NCBI GenBank assembly: GCA_949295785.1
Contig: CASFMJ010000086.1
Span: 1 to 41,800 of the forward strand
Length of the DNA stretch: 41,800 nt
Source: an uncultured Bacillota bacterium
Lineage (GTDB): Bacteria > Bacillota > Clostridia > Peptostreptococcales > Anaerovoracaceae
Direction of reading: 5' to 3'
A program made the position numbers and the translations under genes. The first letter of the stretch is position 1. Each line of letters starts with the position of its first letter. The notes under the pieces are model-generated. The model ran no database searches. It saw only the letters and a program-made list of their open reading frames with translations, and was not told the origin of the DNA. Shown piece after piece: positions 34,946 through 41,800 of the stretch.

Positions 34946-36277
34946 TTATCTGTCTTTATCTTCGGAACCGTCTTCTATGATAGTGTCAAATCCGCCGCTG
35001 ACACCGCCATTCTTGATGTGAGTAACGATGATATTTTTTGTTGCCTCGTTGGTGCCTCCAAAACTTATGGCACCGGATGCACCTTCAAAATCTGTAAGTT
35101 CTGCCAGAGCCTGTCTTATATATTTGCCGCTGGGGATACCTGTTTTCTGAGCCTGTTCCAGTTCCTCCGCAGCACCTTTAGCTGCCGGGGTAGTATCGTA
35201 TTCTTCGACTATTGTCTCAGAATCTGTAGACATAGTAGTTTCATATGCGTTCTGTATAGCCTCAAGTGCCATCAGATAGGCATCAAAGGCCACTGCTGTG
35301 GCATCTGAAGGCTCCTTATCTTCGCCATATTTTTCTTTATATGCTTTAAGGAATTTTTCTGACATCTCTGTAACTTTCACATCAGAACTGAAATCTGTTG
35401 CATATGCTACATCAAGATTTTCCTGTGATTCTACAAAGCTTATGAATTCAGTGTCGCTCCAAGCTTTTGTCCCTACATACAATATATCAGTCAGTCCGGC
35501 CTTTTCTGCCTGTTTAAAAAATTCTTCCGCTACTTTAGGTGATACTGCCAGAAAGACTGACTCAGCCCCTGATTCTTTTATTCCCTCAATTGCCGCAGAA
35601 TAATCTCCTGATACAGCTTCCAGCTCAAACTCACCGACAATACAGTCATTATTCTCTGTCAGAGTCTTCAGTCTGTTGGAAAATCTTTTTATAATAGGTG
35701 TAGCTGTGTCATCTCCTTTAAGTTTCACAGTGGCAGCAGAGGAAATATTCTGGTCTGAATATATGAAATCTGCCAGGGCGTCTCCCTGCTTTGTCTCTGC
35801 AAATGTAGCACAGAAATAATATTCATTATTGATTGTAATGAGAGGATTGGTACTGGTTATGGAAATTGCAGGTATATTATTTGCTTTTACAGCATCACCT
35901 GCCACCAGAGTTACTGTCTCACCGTAACTTCCCAAAATAACTGACGGCTTCTGAGCCACCAGTTCCTGGATGGCAGTTTCAGCAGCATTCATCTCCGACT
36001 GATTGTCTGCGTATACAAGTTCCACTTTTTTACCTGCCACTTCAGGGTACAGTTGGTGAGCAAGTTCTATTCCCATTATCTCTTCGTTACCCTGAGTTTT
36101 ATATTCACCCGTCAGTGGTTCATAAACGCCTATCTTGATAACTCCGCTCTCCTCATCGGCAATTTCAGACGTTTTATCAGTAAAAAACGCATTTTTAAAA
36201 TTGTTGAATGTGGTGCAGCCTGTTATAAGACTGACTGTCAGCAGCATACAAATTACAATACCGAATTTCTTTTTCAT
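34946..36277 (-). CDS. Second Liv-type ABC substrate-binding lipoprotein
   Basis: A 443-residue type I periplasmic-binding-fold protein, lipid-anchored: signal peptide with lipobox LITGC (Cys21), then IKIGVYEPLTGEYKTQGNEEIMGIELA, the typical start of Liv-type receptors. LGSYGETVTLVAGDAVKANNIPAISITSTNP and YVGTKAWSD follow. It is the fifth downstream gene of the Liv operon and clearly different from the first binding protein (40119-41300). Its sequence has an insertion rich in Glu/Thr near residues 340-370. It probably gives the same permease a second specificity. Confidence 0.9.
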   Translation of the reverse strand: MKKKFGIVICMLLTVSLITGCTTFNNFKNAFFTDKTSEIADEESGVIKIGVYEPLTGEYKTQGNEEIMGIELAHQLYPEVAGKKVELVYADNQSEMNAAETAIQELVAQKPSVILGSYGETVTLVAGDAVKANNIPAISITSTNPLITINNEYYFCATFAETKQGDALADFIYSDQNISSAATVKLKGDDTATPIIKRFSNRLKTLTENNDCIVGEFELEAVSGDYSAAIEGIKESGAESVFLAVSPKVAEEFFKQAEKAGLTDILYVGTKAWSDTEFISFVESQENLDVAYATDFSSDVKVTEMSEKFLKAYKEKYGEDKEPSDATAVAFDAYLMALEAIQNAYETTMSTDSETIVEEYDTTPAAKGAAEELEQAQKTGIPSGKYIRQALAELTDFEGASGAISFGGTNEATKNIIVTHIKNGGVSGGFDTIIEDGSEDKDR

Positions 36278-36291
36278 AAAATTTCTCCAGC

Positions 36292-36996
36292 TTATTCTCC
36301 CAAATAGGCTTTTTTAACTCTCTCATCATTTAACAGCTGCCTGCCCTCACCGGTCATTGTTATGAAACCGGTCTCCATCACATAGGCAATATCTGATATC
36401 TCGAGAGCTGCCTTAGCGTTTTGTTCTATCAGAAGCACATTTACACCTGCTTCTTTTATCTGTTTTATTATAGCAAAAATATCTCTGATTACAAGTGGCG
36501 CAAGTCCCAAAGAAGGCTCATCAAGCATGAGAAGTTTTGGCTTTGTCATAAGAGCTCTGCCGACCGCAAGCATCTGCTGCTCTCCGCCCGAAAGAGTACC
36601 TGCCAGCTGCCATTCGCGTTCCTTCATTCTTGGAAAAAGCTCGTATACCCAGTCCCTGTCTTTTCTGATTTCTTCTTTATCTTTTCTCAGATAAGCTCCA
36701 ATCATCAGATTCTCTTCAACTGTAAGATCGGGGAACACTTTTCTGCCTTCCGGGCATAAGGCTATCCCCTGTTTTACTATTTCTTTTGTGACAGTCGCAG
36801 TTATATCGTTTCCATTCCAGATCACTTCTCCGGAAGTCTTGCTGACCTGCCCCATTATTGCTTTAAGCGTTGTTGATTTACCGGCACCGTTAGCTCCGAT
36901 AAGAGAAACTATCTGCCCGTCCGGTATCTCCATATCTATGCCTCTGAGGGCATGTATACCACCGTAATGTACATTCAGACCTTTTATCTCCAGCAT
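36292..36996 (-). CDS. livF: Liv-type ABC transporter ATPase LivF
   Basis: One of two ATPases of the branched-chain amino acid importer. Walker A GANGAGKST (about residues 33-41), signature LSGGEQQMLAVGRALM (about 136-151), Walker B LLMLDEPSLGLAPL and VLLIEQNAKAALEISD. The GLAPL and EQN motifs distinguish LivF from LivG. The gene starts within the stop of livG (one-base overlap). Confidence 0.96.
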   Translation of the reverse strand: MLEIKGLNVHYGGIHALRGIDMEIPDGQIVSLIGANGAGKSTTLKAIMGQVSKTSGEVIWNGNDITATVTKEIVKQGIALCPEGRKVFPDLTVEENLMIGAYLRKDKEEIRKDRDWVYELFPRMKEREWQLAGTLSGGEQQMLAVGRALMTKPKLLMLDEPSLGLAPLVIRDIFAIIKQIKEAGVNVLLIEQNAKAALEISDIAYVMETGFITMTGEGRQLLNDERVKKAYLGE

Positions 36997-37835
36997 TATT
37001 CTCCCACCCCCAGATAAGCTTCTATAACTCTTGGATCAGACTGTATTTCCTTGGGAGAGCCGTGAGCTATAAGAGCGCCGTAATCCAGCACATATATTCT
37101 CTCGCAGACACCCATTATGACCTGCATATGATGCTCTATCATAAGAATGGACAGATCAAAATCATCTCTTATCTTTGAAACAAGATGCATCAGTTCATCT
37201 GATTCCTGTGGATTCATACCTGCAGCAGGTTCATCCAGCAGCAGCAGCTTTGGTTTTGTAGCCAGTGCCCTTGCAATTTCCAGATGACGCTGTTTTCCGT
37301 AAGGAAGGGATGTGGCCAGATCATCTTTATTCTTTTCCAGATCAAACATCCTGAGAAGCTTCATAGCTTCTTCATGCATGGTCTCTTCCTCTTTTCTGTT
37401 CCTTCGGAACGCTGCCGAAAATATGCCGGCTTCCATATTCATGTGCATAGCCACCAGCACATTTTCAAATACGGACATTCCTTTAAAAAGTCTGATGTTC
37501 TGGAATGTTCTTGCAACACCCAGCTTTGTTATCCTGTCGGGAGAAAGTATCTTCACATCTTTGTATTTCCCGTCATTTTTACCTTTATACATGGTCTTCA
37601 TCTTTCCATGGGGATGATTTTCGACCACAGTTTCTCCGTTGATTGCCACGCTTCCGTTAGTAGGAGCATACACTCCTGTTATAACGTTGAAAGCAGTTGT
37701 CTTTCCTGCTCCATTAGGTCCTATCAGTCCGATAATCTCTCCTTTATTTACTTCAAGGCTCAGATTGTCAACAGCAACAACGCCTCCGAACTGCATGGTT
37801 ATATCAGAGACACGGAGCACATTTTCTCTTTTCAT
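36996..37835 (-). CDS. livG: Liv-type ABC transporter ATPase LivG
   Basis: Second ATPase of the importer. Walker A GPNGAGKTT (about residues 37-45), GVARTFQNIRLFKGMSVFENVLVAMH (about 105-130, the LivG hallmark), signature LPYGKQRHLEIARALA (about 177-192) and Walker B LLLLDEPAAGMNPQE. Length 279 residues is slightly long because of an insertion near residue 75-95. Follows livM with a 1-nt gap. Confidence 0.96.
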   Translation of the reverse strand: MKRENVLRVSDITMQFGGVVAVDNLSLEVNKGEIIGLIGPNGAGKTTAFNVITGVYAPTNGSVAINGETVVENHPHGKMKTMYKGKNDGKYKDVKILSPDRITKLGVARTFQNIRLFKGMSVFENVLVAMHMNMEAGIFSAAFRRNRKEEETMHEEAMKLLRMFDLEKNKDDLATSLPYGKQRHLEIARALATKPKLLLLDEPAAGMNPQESDELMHLVSKIRDDFDLSILMIEHHMQVIMGVCERIYVLDYGALIAHGSPKEIQSDPRVIEAYLGVGE

Positions 37836-37836
37836 T

Positions 37837-39033
37837 TTAACGTGCCTCCTTTTCTATGTCTGTGTTTTTTTTGTGTTTTTTGCCTAAATTTTTTATCTTC
37901 AATGGTAAATTCCTGAAAAATACTATGAAACCATTCCAGCTGAATTCCTTTGTTCCCATTATTCCCTGTCTGTAGAACAATACTATCAGCATAATGATAA
38001 CGGCAAATACAACTTTTCTGAATCCGGGACGCATGAACGCAAAATCCATCCCCAGGAATGAACCGGCATCCAGAAATCTGAGCCACCACTCAGAGCATGC
38101 CACAAACAGGAATGAGCCTATTATAGAACCTGTAACCGAGCCTATGCCTCCTATTACCACAATTAGCAGCAGTTCATATGTCATATTTGATGTAAAGGGG
38201 GTAGATGCGATGGAATTCTGGAACATTGCCAGCAGTGCGCCTCCTATCCCTGCAAAAAACGAGCTTATTACAAAACTCCACTGTTTGTGACGGAAAAGAT
38301 TTACTCCCATGGCCTCCGCCGCGATTTCATCATCTCTTATGGCTTTAAATGCCCTGCCATAGGAAGAATTTATCAGCAGTATTATAAAAACTATACATAT
38401 ACCTGATATTATAACGGGGAAAAGCGGCGTACTATATGTGGAAAAGCTTCTTAAAATATTGGATCCGTTGGTTATGGACCCAAGAGCATTCCACTGGAAA
38501 AAAGCACGCAGTATTTCTGCAAAACCAAGAGTGGCTATGGCAAGATAATCGCTTTTCAGTCTCAGTACAGGTATCCCTATGAGGAAAGCCACTATTGCTG
38601 CCAGTATACCGGCAAGAATCATAGGAATCAGCATACCTATATACTCTCCTATAACTGCGCCTGTTTCACCCAGCATGCTTCCAAGGGCATTACTGAAAAT
38701 CTCAGGTATGGAGAACTTAATAAGTCCACCGTCAAAATACTGATATACAGAATCCCGGCTTGCAGCAGGTATACTCAGTACAGCATATGTATAAGCACCT
38801 ATAAGCATGAACCCTGCCTGTCCCAGAGAAAATAGTCCGGTGAATCCGTTAAGCAGATTCATTGAAACTGCTACCAGTGCATAAATCGCTCCCTTTTCAA
38901 GGACAGTGAACATCATGCTCATTCCTGAAGTGGGAGGAATAAGCATATTGCCCAGGTATACCAATAATAAAACTATAAGGCACGCGGAAGCTGTAAGAAT
39001 ATTTCTCTGTTTTTTACTGATTTCTCTGTTCAT
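37837..39033 (-). CDS. livM: Liv-type ABC transporter permease LivM
   Basis: Membrane subunit of the importer with about 10 hydrophobic segments. LLNGFTGLFSLGQAGFMLIGAYTYA and LRLKSDYLAIATLGFAEI (the EAA-like region) are typical, as is AIRDDEIAAEAMGVN. The ATG at 39033 has GGGAGG 8 nt upstream and is preferred to an upstream in-frame start; product 398 residues, longer than many LivM because of a hydrophilic C-terminal tail of about 40 residues. Confidence 0.95.
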   Translation of the reverse strand: MNREISKKQRNILTASACLIVLLLVYLGNMLIPPTSGMSMMFTVLEKGAIYALVAVSMNLLNGFTGLFSLGQAGFMLIGAYTYAVLSIPAASRDSVYQYFDGGLIKFSIPEIFSNALGSMLGETGAVIGEYIGMLIPMILAGILAAIVAFLIGIPVLRLKSDYLAIATLGFAEILRAFFQWNALGSITNGSNILRSFSTYSTPLFPVIISGICIVFIILLINSSYGRAFKAIRDDEIAAEAMGVNLFRHKQWSFVISSFFAGIGGALLAMFQNSIASTPFTSNMTYELLLIVVIGGIGSVTGSIIGSFLFVACSEWWLRFLDAGSFLGMDFAFMRPGFRKVVFAVIIMLIVLFYRQGIMGTKEFSWNGFIVFFRNLPLKIKNLGKKHKKNTDIEKEAR

Positions 39034-39046
39034 AATATCCGCCTCC

Positions 39047-39931
39047 CTACACCTTATCAATATTCTTTTCTCCGAAAAGTCCCGTAGGCTTAACCATAAG
39101 GATCACTATCAGGAGTACAAATGTAAAGGCATTGGAAAATGTGGTCCACCCCAGACCCTTGATTATGTTCTCACATATACCGATTACAAAAGCTCCTATA
39201 ACTGCTCCCGGTATGGATCCTATGCCTCCGAAGACTGCCGCTACAAAGGCTTTAAGTCCCGGCATAGCACCGGATGTGGGCATTACACCTGTATAATTTG
39301 TAAAATAGAGCACTGATCCTATGGCTGCCAGGAACGATCCTATAATAAAAGTAACAGTAATTATTCTGTTTATATCTATACCCATGAGCTGTGATGTCTC
39401 AAAATCTCTTGATACAGCCCTCATGGCCATACCTATTTTGGTATGTTTTATGAGCATCACAAGTCCGATAACCAGTATCAGGGTCAGCACCGGTGTTATC
39501 ACAGTGACCATCTTAGTATTGGCTCCGAATATCTCTACTGTCTGCGACAGCCATGGAATATCAGGATAAGTCTGTGTAAGCCCTCCTGTAGCATAAAGAG
39601 CTGCGTTCTGCAAAAGATAACTGACACCTATGGCAGATATCATTATGGACATTCTCGGTGCGGTTCTCAAAGGTCTGTACGCAACCTTTTCTATCATTAC
39701 ACCCAGAAATACAGTAAGAATTATTACAACCGGTACAGATAAATAAAGCGGAAGATCCGCAGCAAGATATACCATCATAAGTCCTGCCACCATGAACATA
39801 TCCCCATGAGCAAAATTTATGAGCCTGAGGATACCATAGACCATGGTATATCCTATGGCAATCAGTGCGTATTGACCGCCTACGGATATTCCGGCCAGCA
39901 AATAAGGCAGGTTTTCTACCATAAAATTCAT
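39047..39931 (-). CDS. livH: Liv-type ABC transporter permease LivH
   Basis: Membrane partner of LivM. GGQYALIAIGYTMVYGILRLINFAHGDMFMVAG near the N-terminus is the LivH signature; SRDFETSQLMGIDINRII is the cytoplasmic coupling loop; about eight hydrophobic segments. The ATG at 39931 has TGGAGG 7 nt upstream (294 residues); an in-frame ATG 6 nt before lies too close to the Shine-Dalgarno. The upstream gap to the first binding protein contains strong hairpins. Confidence 0.96.
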   Translation of the reverse strand: MNFMVENLPYLLAGISVGGQYALIAIGYTMVYGILRLINFAHGDMFMVAGLMMVYLAADLPLYLSVPVVIILTVFLGVMIEKVAYRPLRTAPRMSIMISAIGVSYLLQNAALYATGGLTQTYPDIPWLSQTVEIFGANTKMVTVITPVLTLILVIGLVMLIKHTKIGMAMRAVSRDFETSQLMGIDINRIITVTFIIGSFLAAIGSVLYFTNYTGVMPTSGAMPGLKAFVAAVFGGIGSIPGAVIGAFVIGICENIIKGLGWTTFSNAFTFVLLIVILMVKPTGLFGEKNIDKV

Positions 39932-39961
39932 TTTCATTCCTCCAGAATTTATGACGTCTTT

Positions 39962-40015
39962 CCATTGCAAAAGCCGACTTCCTGCAGTAACGGAAGGAAT
40001 CCGCTTTTGCAATGG
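39962..40015 (-). other. Large intercistronic hairpin between livJ and livH
   Basis: A 13-bp perfect stem CCATTGCAAAAGC / GCTTTTGCAATGG (39962-39974, 40003-40015) with an inner CTTCC / GGAAG stem. No T run follows, so it is more likely to protect the abundant binding-protein mRNA or regulate processing than to terminate. Confidence 0.65.
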
Positions 40016-40029
40016 CTCAATACAATGAC

Positions 40030-40055
40030 AAGCGGGAGAAACAGTTCCCCCGCTT
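40030..40055 (-). other. Second intercistronic hairpin after livJ
   Basis: Stem AAGCGGG / CCCGCTT, close to the livJ stop. On the minus strand it is followed by GTCATTG with no T run, so if it attenuates it does so weakly. Together with the larger hairpin it may set a higher level of binding protein than of permease. Confidence 0.5.
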
Positions 40056-40118
40056 TTCCGTTTACGATTCAGATTTAAAATATTATTTAACCTGCTGATT
40101 TGGAATATCGCACAGCAA

Positions 40119-41300
40119 CTATTTTTCTACAGTCTGAGTAGCCACATACTCCCAGACGCCTGTTTCAGTATTGCACTTCTTTACAACTGCTTCACTTCTG
40201 TCAGCATCGCCTGATTCAAGGAATACTACTTTTCCGCATACACCTTCGTATGTAACAGATGGAAGTGCTGCAAGAATATCGGCAGGATCTGATGAACCTG
40301 CAGCTTTTATAGCTTCAAGTGCGACATAATATGCATCATATCCCATTGCTGTAACAGCTGCCAGATCTGTATTTCCACCGTTATTGGCAAGATTTGTGCT
40401 GTCTTCTTCTATCCATTTTTTAATGCCTTCATCAAACTCCGGATTTCCACCTTCCTGATAGAAAGTTGTAACTATGATTTCAACATCTGTTCCTTTTGCA
40501 GCTCCGGTTATAACGTTGGAATCCCATGTATCTCCTGCAAGAATAGGCATTCCCAGTTTCTGTGCATCGGCCTGATTGATGATAAGAGCTGCAGCTTCTG
40601 TTGATACAGGTGAGAAGAATACATCACATCCGTTTTTCTTTGCATTGGCAACATAAGCTGAGAAGTCTGAATTTCCCTGTTCAAACTGTTCCTCTACAAC
40701 TGTTCCTCCAAGCTTTTTGAAAGCTTCGACAAAATAGTTTACAAGACCTACTGAATAGTCGTCTCCCATTTTGGAAAGGCAGTAAGCTTTTCTCATTCCG
40801 TTATCGTAAGCATAGTTGGCAAGTACAGTTCCCTGGAAAGGATCGAGGAAGCAGATTCTGAAATAATTTGCTGCTTCTGTTACCTGAGGATTTGTGCAGG
40901 TGATTCCGATAGCAGGAACGCCTGCTTTATCAAATGTAGGGCCTGCAGCTATGGCAACAGCAGAACCATATGTACCAAGTACAAGGGAAACACCCTGTGA
41001 AACCAGAGTCTCTGCCGCAGTTATGCCTTTACCGGCATCAGATTCATTATCAACGTTAACCAGCTCCACTTTATATGTTTCGCCGCCAACTTCCACAGCA
41101 GGAGTAACAGAATTGGCATACTGGACTCCCAGTGTCTCCTGTTTTCCGCCGGCGCCGTTATCTCCGGATGCAGGTTCAAACACACCGATCTTAATGGTTC
41201 CGGCATAATCGCCTTCTCCCTCCTTGTCTTTGCTGCCACAGCCTGCAAACAATGCAAATACCATGACAAGCACCAGCATTAAAGAAATTATTTTTTTCAT
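40119..41300 (-). CDS. livJ: Liv-type ABC substrate-binding lipoprotein (first)
   Basis: Binding protein of the branched-chain amino acid importer. Signal peptide with lipobox LFAGC (Cys21), then GTIKIGVFEPASGDNGAGG, LVLGTYGSAVAIAAGPTFDKAGVPAIGITCTNP and a C-terminal VTYEGVCGKVVFLESGDA, all typical. The ATG at 41300 has AAGGAGG 8 nt upstream (393 residues); an earlier in-frame start is unsupported. First gene of livJ-H-M-G-F-second binding protein-nifU-pepV. The ligand is inferred to be a branched-chain or related amino acid. Confidence 0.93.
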   Translation of the reverse strand: MKKIISLMLVLVMVFALFAGCGSKDKEGEGDYAGTIKIGVFEPASGDNGAGGKQETLGVQYANSVTPAVEVGGETYKVELVNVDNESDAGKGITAAETLVSQGVSLVLGTYGSAVAIAAGPTFDKAGVPAIGITCTNPQVTEAANYFRICFLDPFQGTVLANYAYDNGMRKAYCLSKMGDDYSVGLVNYFVEAFKKLGGTVVEEQFEQGNSDFSAYVANAKKNGCDVFFSPVSTEAAALIINQADAQKLGMPILAGDTWDSNVITGAAKGTDVEIIVTTFYQEGGNPEFDEGIKKWIEEDSTNLANNGGNTDLAAVTAMGYDAYYVALEAIKAAGSSDPADILAALPSVTYEGVCGKVVFLESGDADRSEAVVKKCNTETGVWEYVATQTVEK

Positions 41301-41315
41301 TTTCACACCCTCCTT

Positions 41316-41332
41316 GTTGACACACAATCAAC
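41316..41332 (-). promoter_or_regulatory. Small hairpin beside the livJ ribosome-binding site
   Basis: Inverted repeat GTTGA-N7-TCAAC in the leader, immediately upstream of the AAGGAGG. It could affect translation or be a second operator. Confidence 0.35.
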
Positions 41333-41359
41333 TTGTTTTCAGAAAATAAATATAAAAAA

Positions 41360-41388
41360 ATTATACCCTTACATCACTGTAATTGCAA
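41360..41388 (-). promoter_or_regulatory. livJ operon promoter with a palindrome in its spacer
   Basis: Minus-strand TTGCAA (41383-41388), 17-bp spacer, TATAAT (41360-41365). The spacer contains a palindrome TTACA-N4-TGTAA (41369-41382), the right size and place for a repressor operator. The regulator is not in this window. Confidence 0.8.
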
Positions 41389-41456
41389 TGGTTTTTTATC
41401 ATTTTGTCCATGTATTCATTATTCTTTTGTGATTAAACAAAAAAAATGTGGTAATA

Positions 41457-41462
41457 TATAAT
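41457..41462 (+). promoter_or_regulatory. Candidate -10 box of the rubrerythrin gene
   Basis: TATAAT about 38 nt before the ATG; the nearest -35-like hexamer is TTAAAC at 18 bp, a poor match. I see no clear PerR box. Confidence 0.4.
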
Positions 41463-41499
41463 TGTCACAAATTCAGAAAAACACAGGAGGATCATAATT

Positions 41500-41800
41500 A
41501 TGAAATGGGTTTGCACAGTATGCGGATATGTTCATGAAGGACCTGAAGCTCCGGCTGAATGTCCGGTGTGCCATGTAGGCGCAGATAAATTTATAAAACA
41601 GGATGAAGGAAACGTTGAATGGGCCGATCAGCACGTTGTTGGTGTTGCCAAAGATGTTGACCCCGAAATCATCGAAGGACTGAGAGCGAACTTTGAAGGA
41701 GAATGCTCAGAAGTAGGTATGTATCTTGCAATGGCAAGAGTTGCCCACAGAGAAGGCTATCCTGAAATCGGTCTTTACTGGGAAAAAGCTGCATGGGAAG
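41500..41800 (+). CDS. Reverse-rubrerythrin-type protein, cut by window end
   Basis: The first 100 residues of a peroxide-detoxifying iron protein. The N-terminus is a rubredoxin-like domain: CTVCGYVHEGPEAPAECPVC (Cys at about 5, 8, 21 and 24). A ferritin-like diiron domain follows with NFEGECSEVGMYLAMARVAHREGY. The rubredoxin part first is the reverse-rubrerythrin order, found in anaerobes, often as NADH peroxidase. AGGAGG lies 9 nt upstream of the ATG. The rest of the gene lies beyond 41800. Confidence 0.93.
   Translation, partial: MKWVCTVCGYVHEGPEAPAECPVCHVGADKFIKQDEGNVEWADQHVVGVAKDVDPEIIEGLRANFEGECSEVGMYLAMARVAHREGYPEIGLYWEKAAWE

Noticed and set aside
39561..39965. A 134-residue minus-strand frame overlapping livH
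   Set aside because: A different frame of the livH gene, Cys/Tyr/Gly-rich without coding character.
40030..40055. True terminator after livJ
   Set aside because: No T run follows the stem on the coding strand, and the livHMGF genes lack another promoter that I can see.

Overview
The window is a chromosomal segment of a low-GC, Gram-positive anaerobe, most likely class Clostridia. The evidence is a clostridial ferredoxin, a Rex redox repressor, a reverse-rubrerythrin-type protein, SepF/DivIVA division genes, RqcH, CIRCE-controlled groESL and an FMN riboswitch driving ribU. A possible Gin-like protein hints at sporulation. Almost all genes lie on the minus strand; rqcH, a 35-residue zinc-finger gene, the ferredoxin and the terminal rubrerythrin are on the plus strand. 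I see no CRISPR array, tRNA, rRNA or clear prophage. The extreme left edge may hold one end of an insertion sequence.

Layout, left to right. 1-2.2 kb: rpsB-tsf with a strong promoter and a leader of about 175 nt. 2.3-2.6 kb: an orphan LytTR regulator. 3.0-4.8 kb: yicC-gmk-rpoZ (remA absent), divergent from rqcH (5.1-6.8 kb). 7.0 kb: small zinc-finger gene. 7.4-12.7 kb: a division and envelope operon read as HlyD-like, yggS, sepF, yggT, divIVA, lspA, rluD, flavin reductase. 12.7-16.6 kb: the ylxM-ffh-rpsP-khpA-rimM-trmD translation and secretion operon (rplS absent), with an unusually structured khpA-rimM spacer. 16.9-18.1 kb: an amidase without a signal peptide, preceded by a small gene containing an A7 slippery tract. 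18.2-22.4 kb: HI0933-type flavoprotein and a YtrA-type GntR/ABC operon with a recognisable operator. 22.6-24.7 kb: groESL. 24.7-26.4 kb: an OGG-type glycosylase and a P-loop protein that looks fused to an Asp23-like domain. 26.5-27.7 kb: ferredoxin, rex, acpP. 27.8-33.3 kb: ribU-tsaE-tsaB-rimI-tsaD-ABC-F behind an FMN riboswitch. 33.3-41.3 kb: a branched-chain amino acid (Liv) ABC operon with two binding proteins, continuing into a NifU-like gene and pepV. 41.5 kb to the end: rubrerythrin, cut by the window edge.

Most of the content is conserved housekeeping. The observations most worth a second look are regulatory or concern very small genes: the frameshift-prone 58/84-residue ORF at 17.8-18.1 kb, the structured element at 14.09-14.21 kb, the mirror-image divergent promoters at 26.43-26.45 kb, the essential t6A genes downstream of an FMN riboswitch whose promoter lies inside pepV, the NTPase-Asp23 fusion and the Gin-like mini-protein. 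Functional names rest on recognising protein families by eye; no database search was run.
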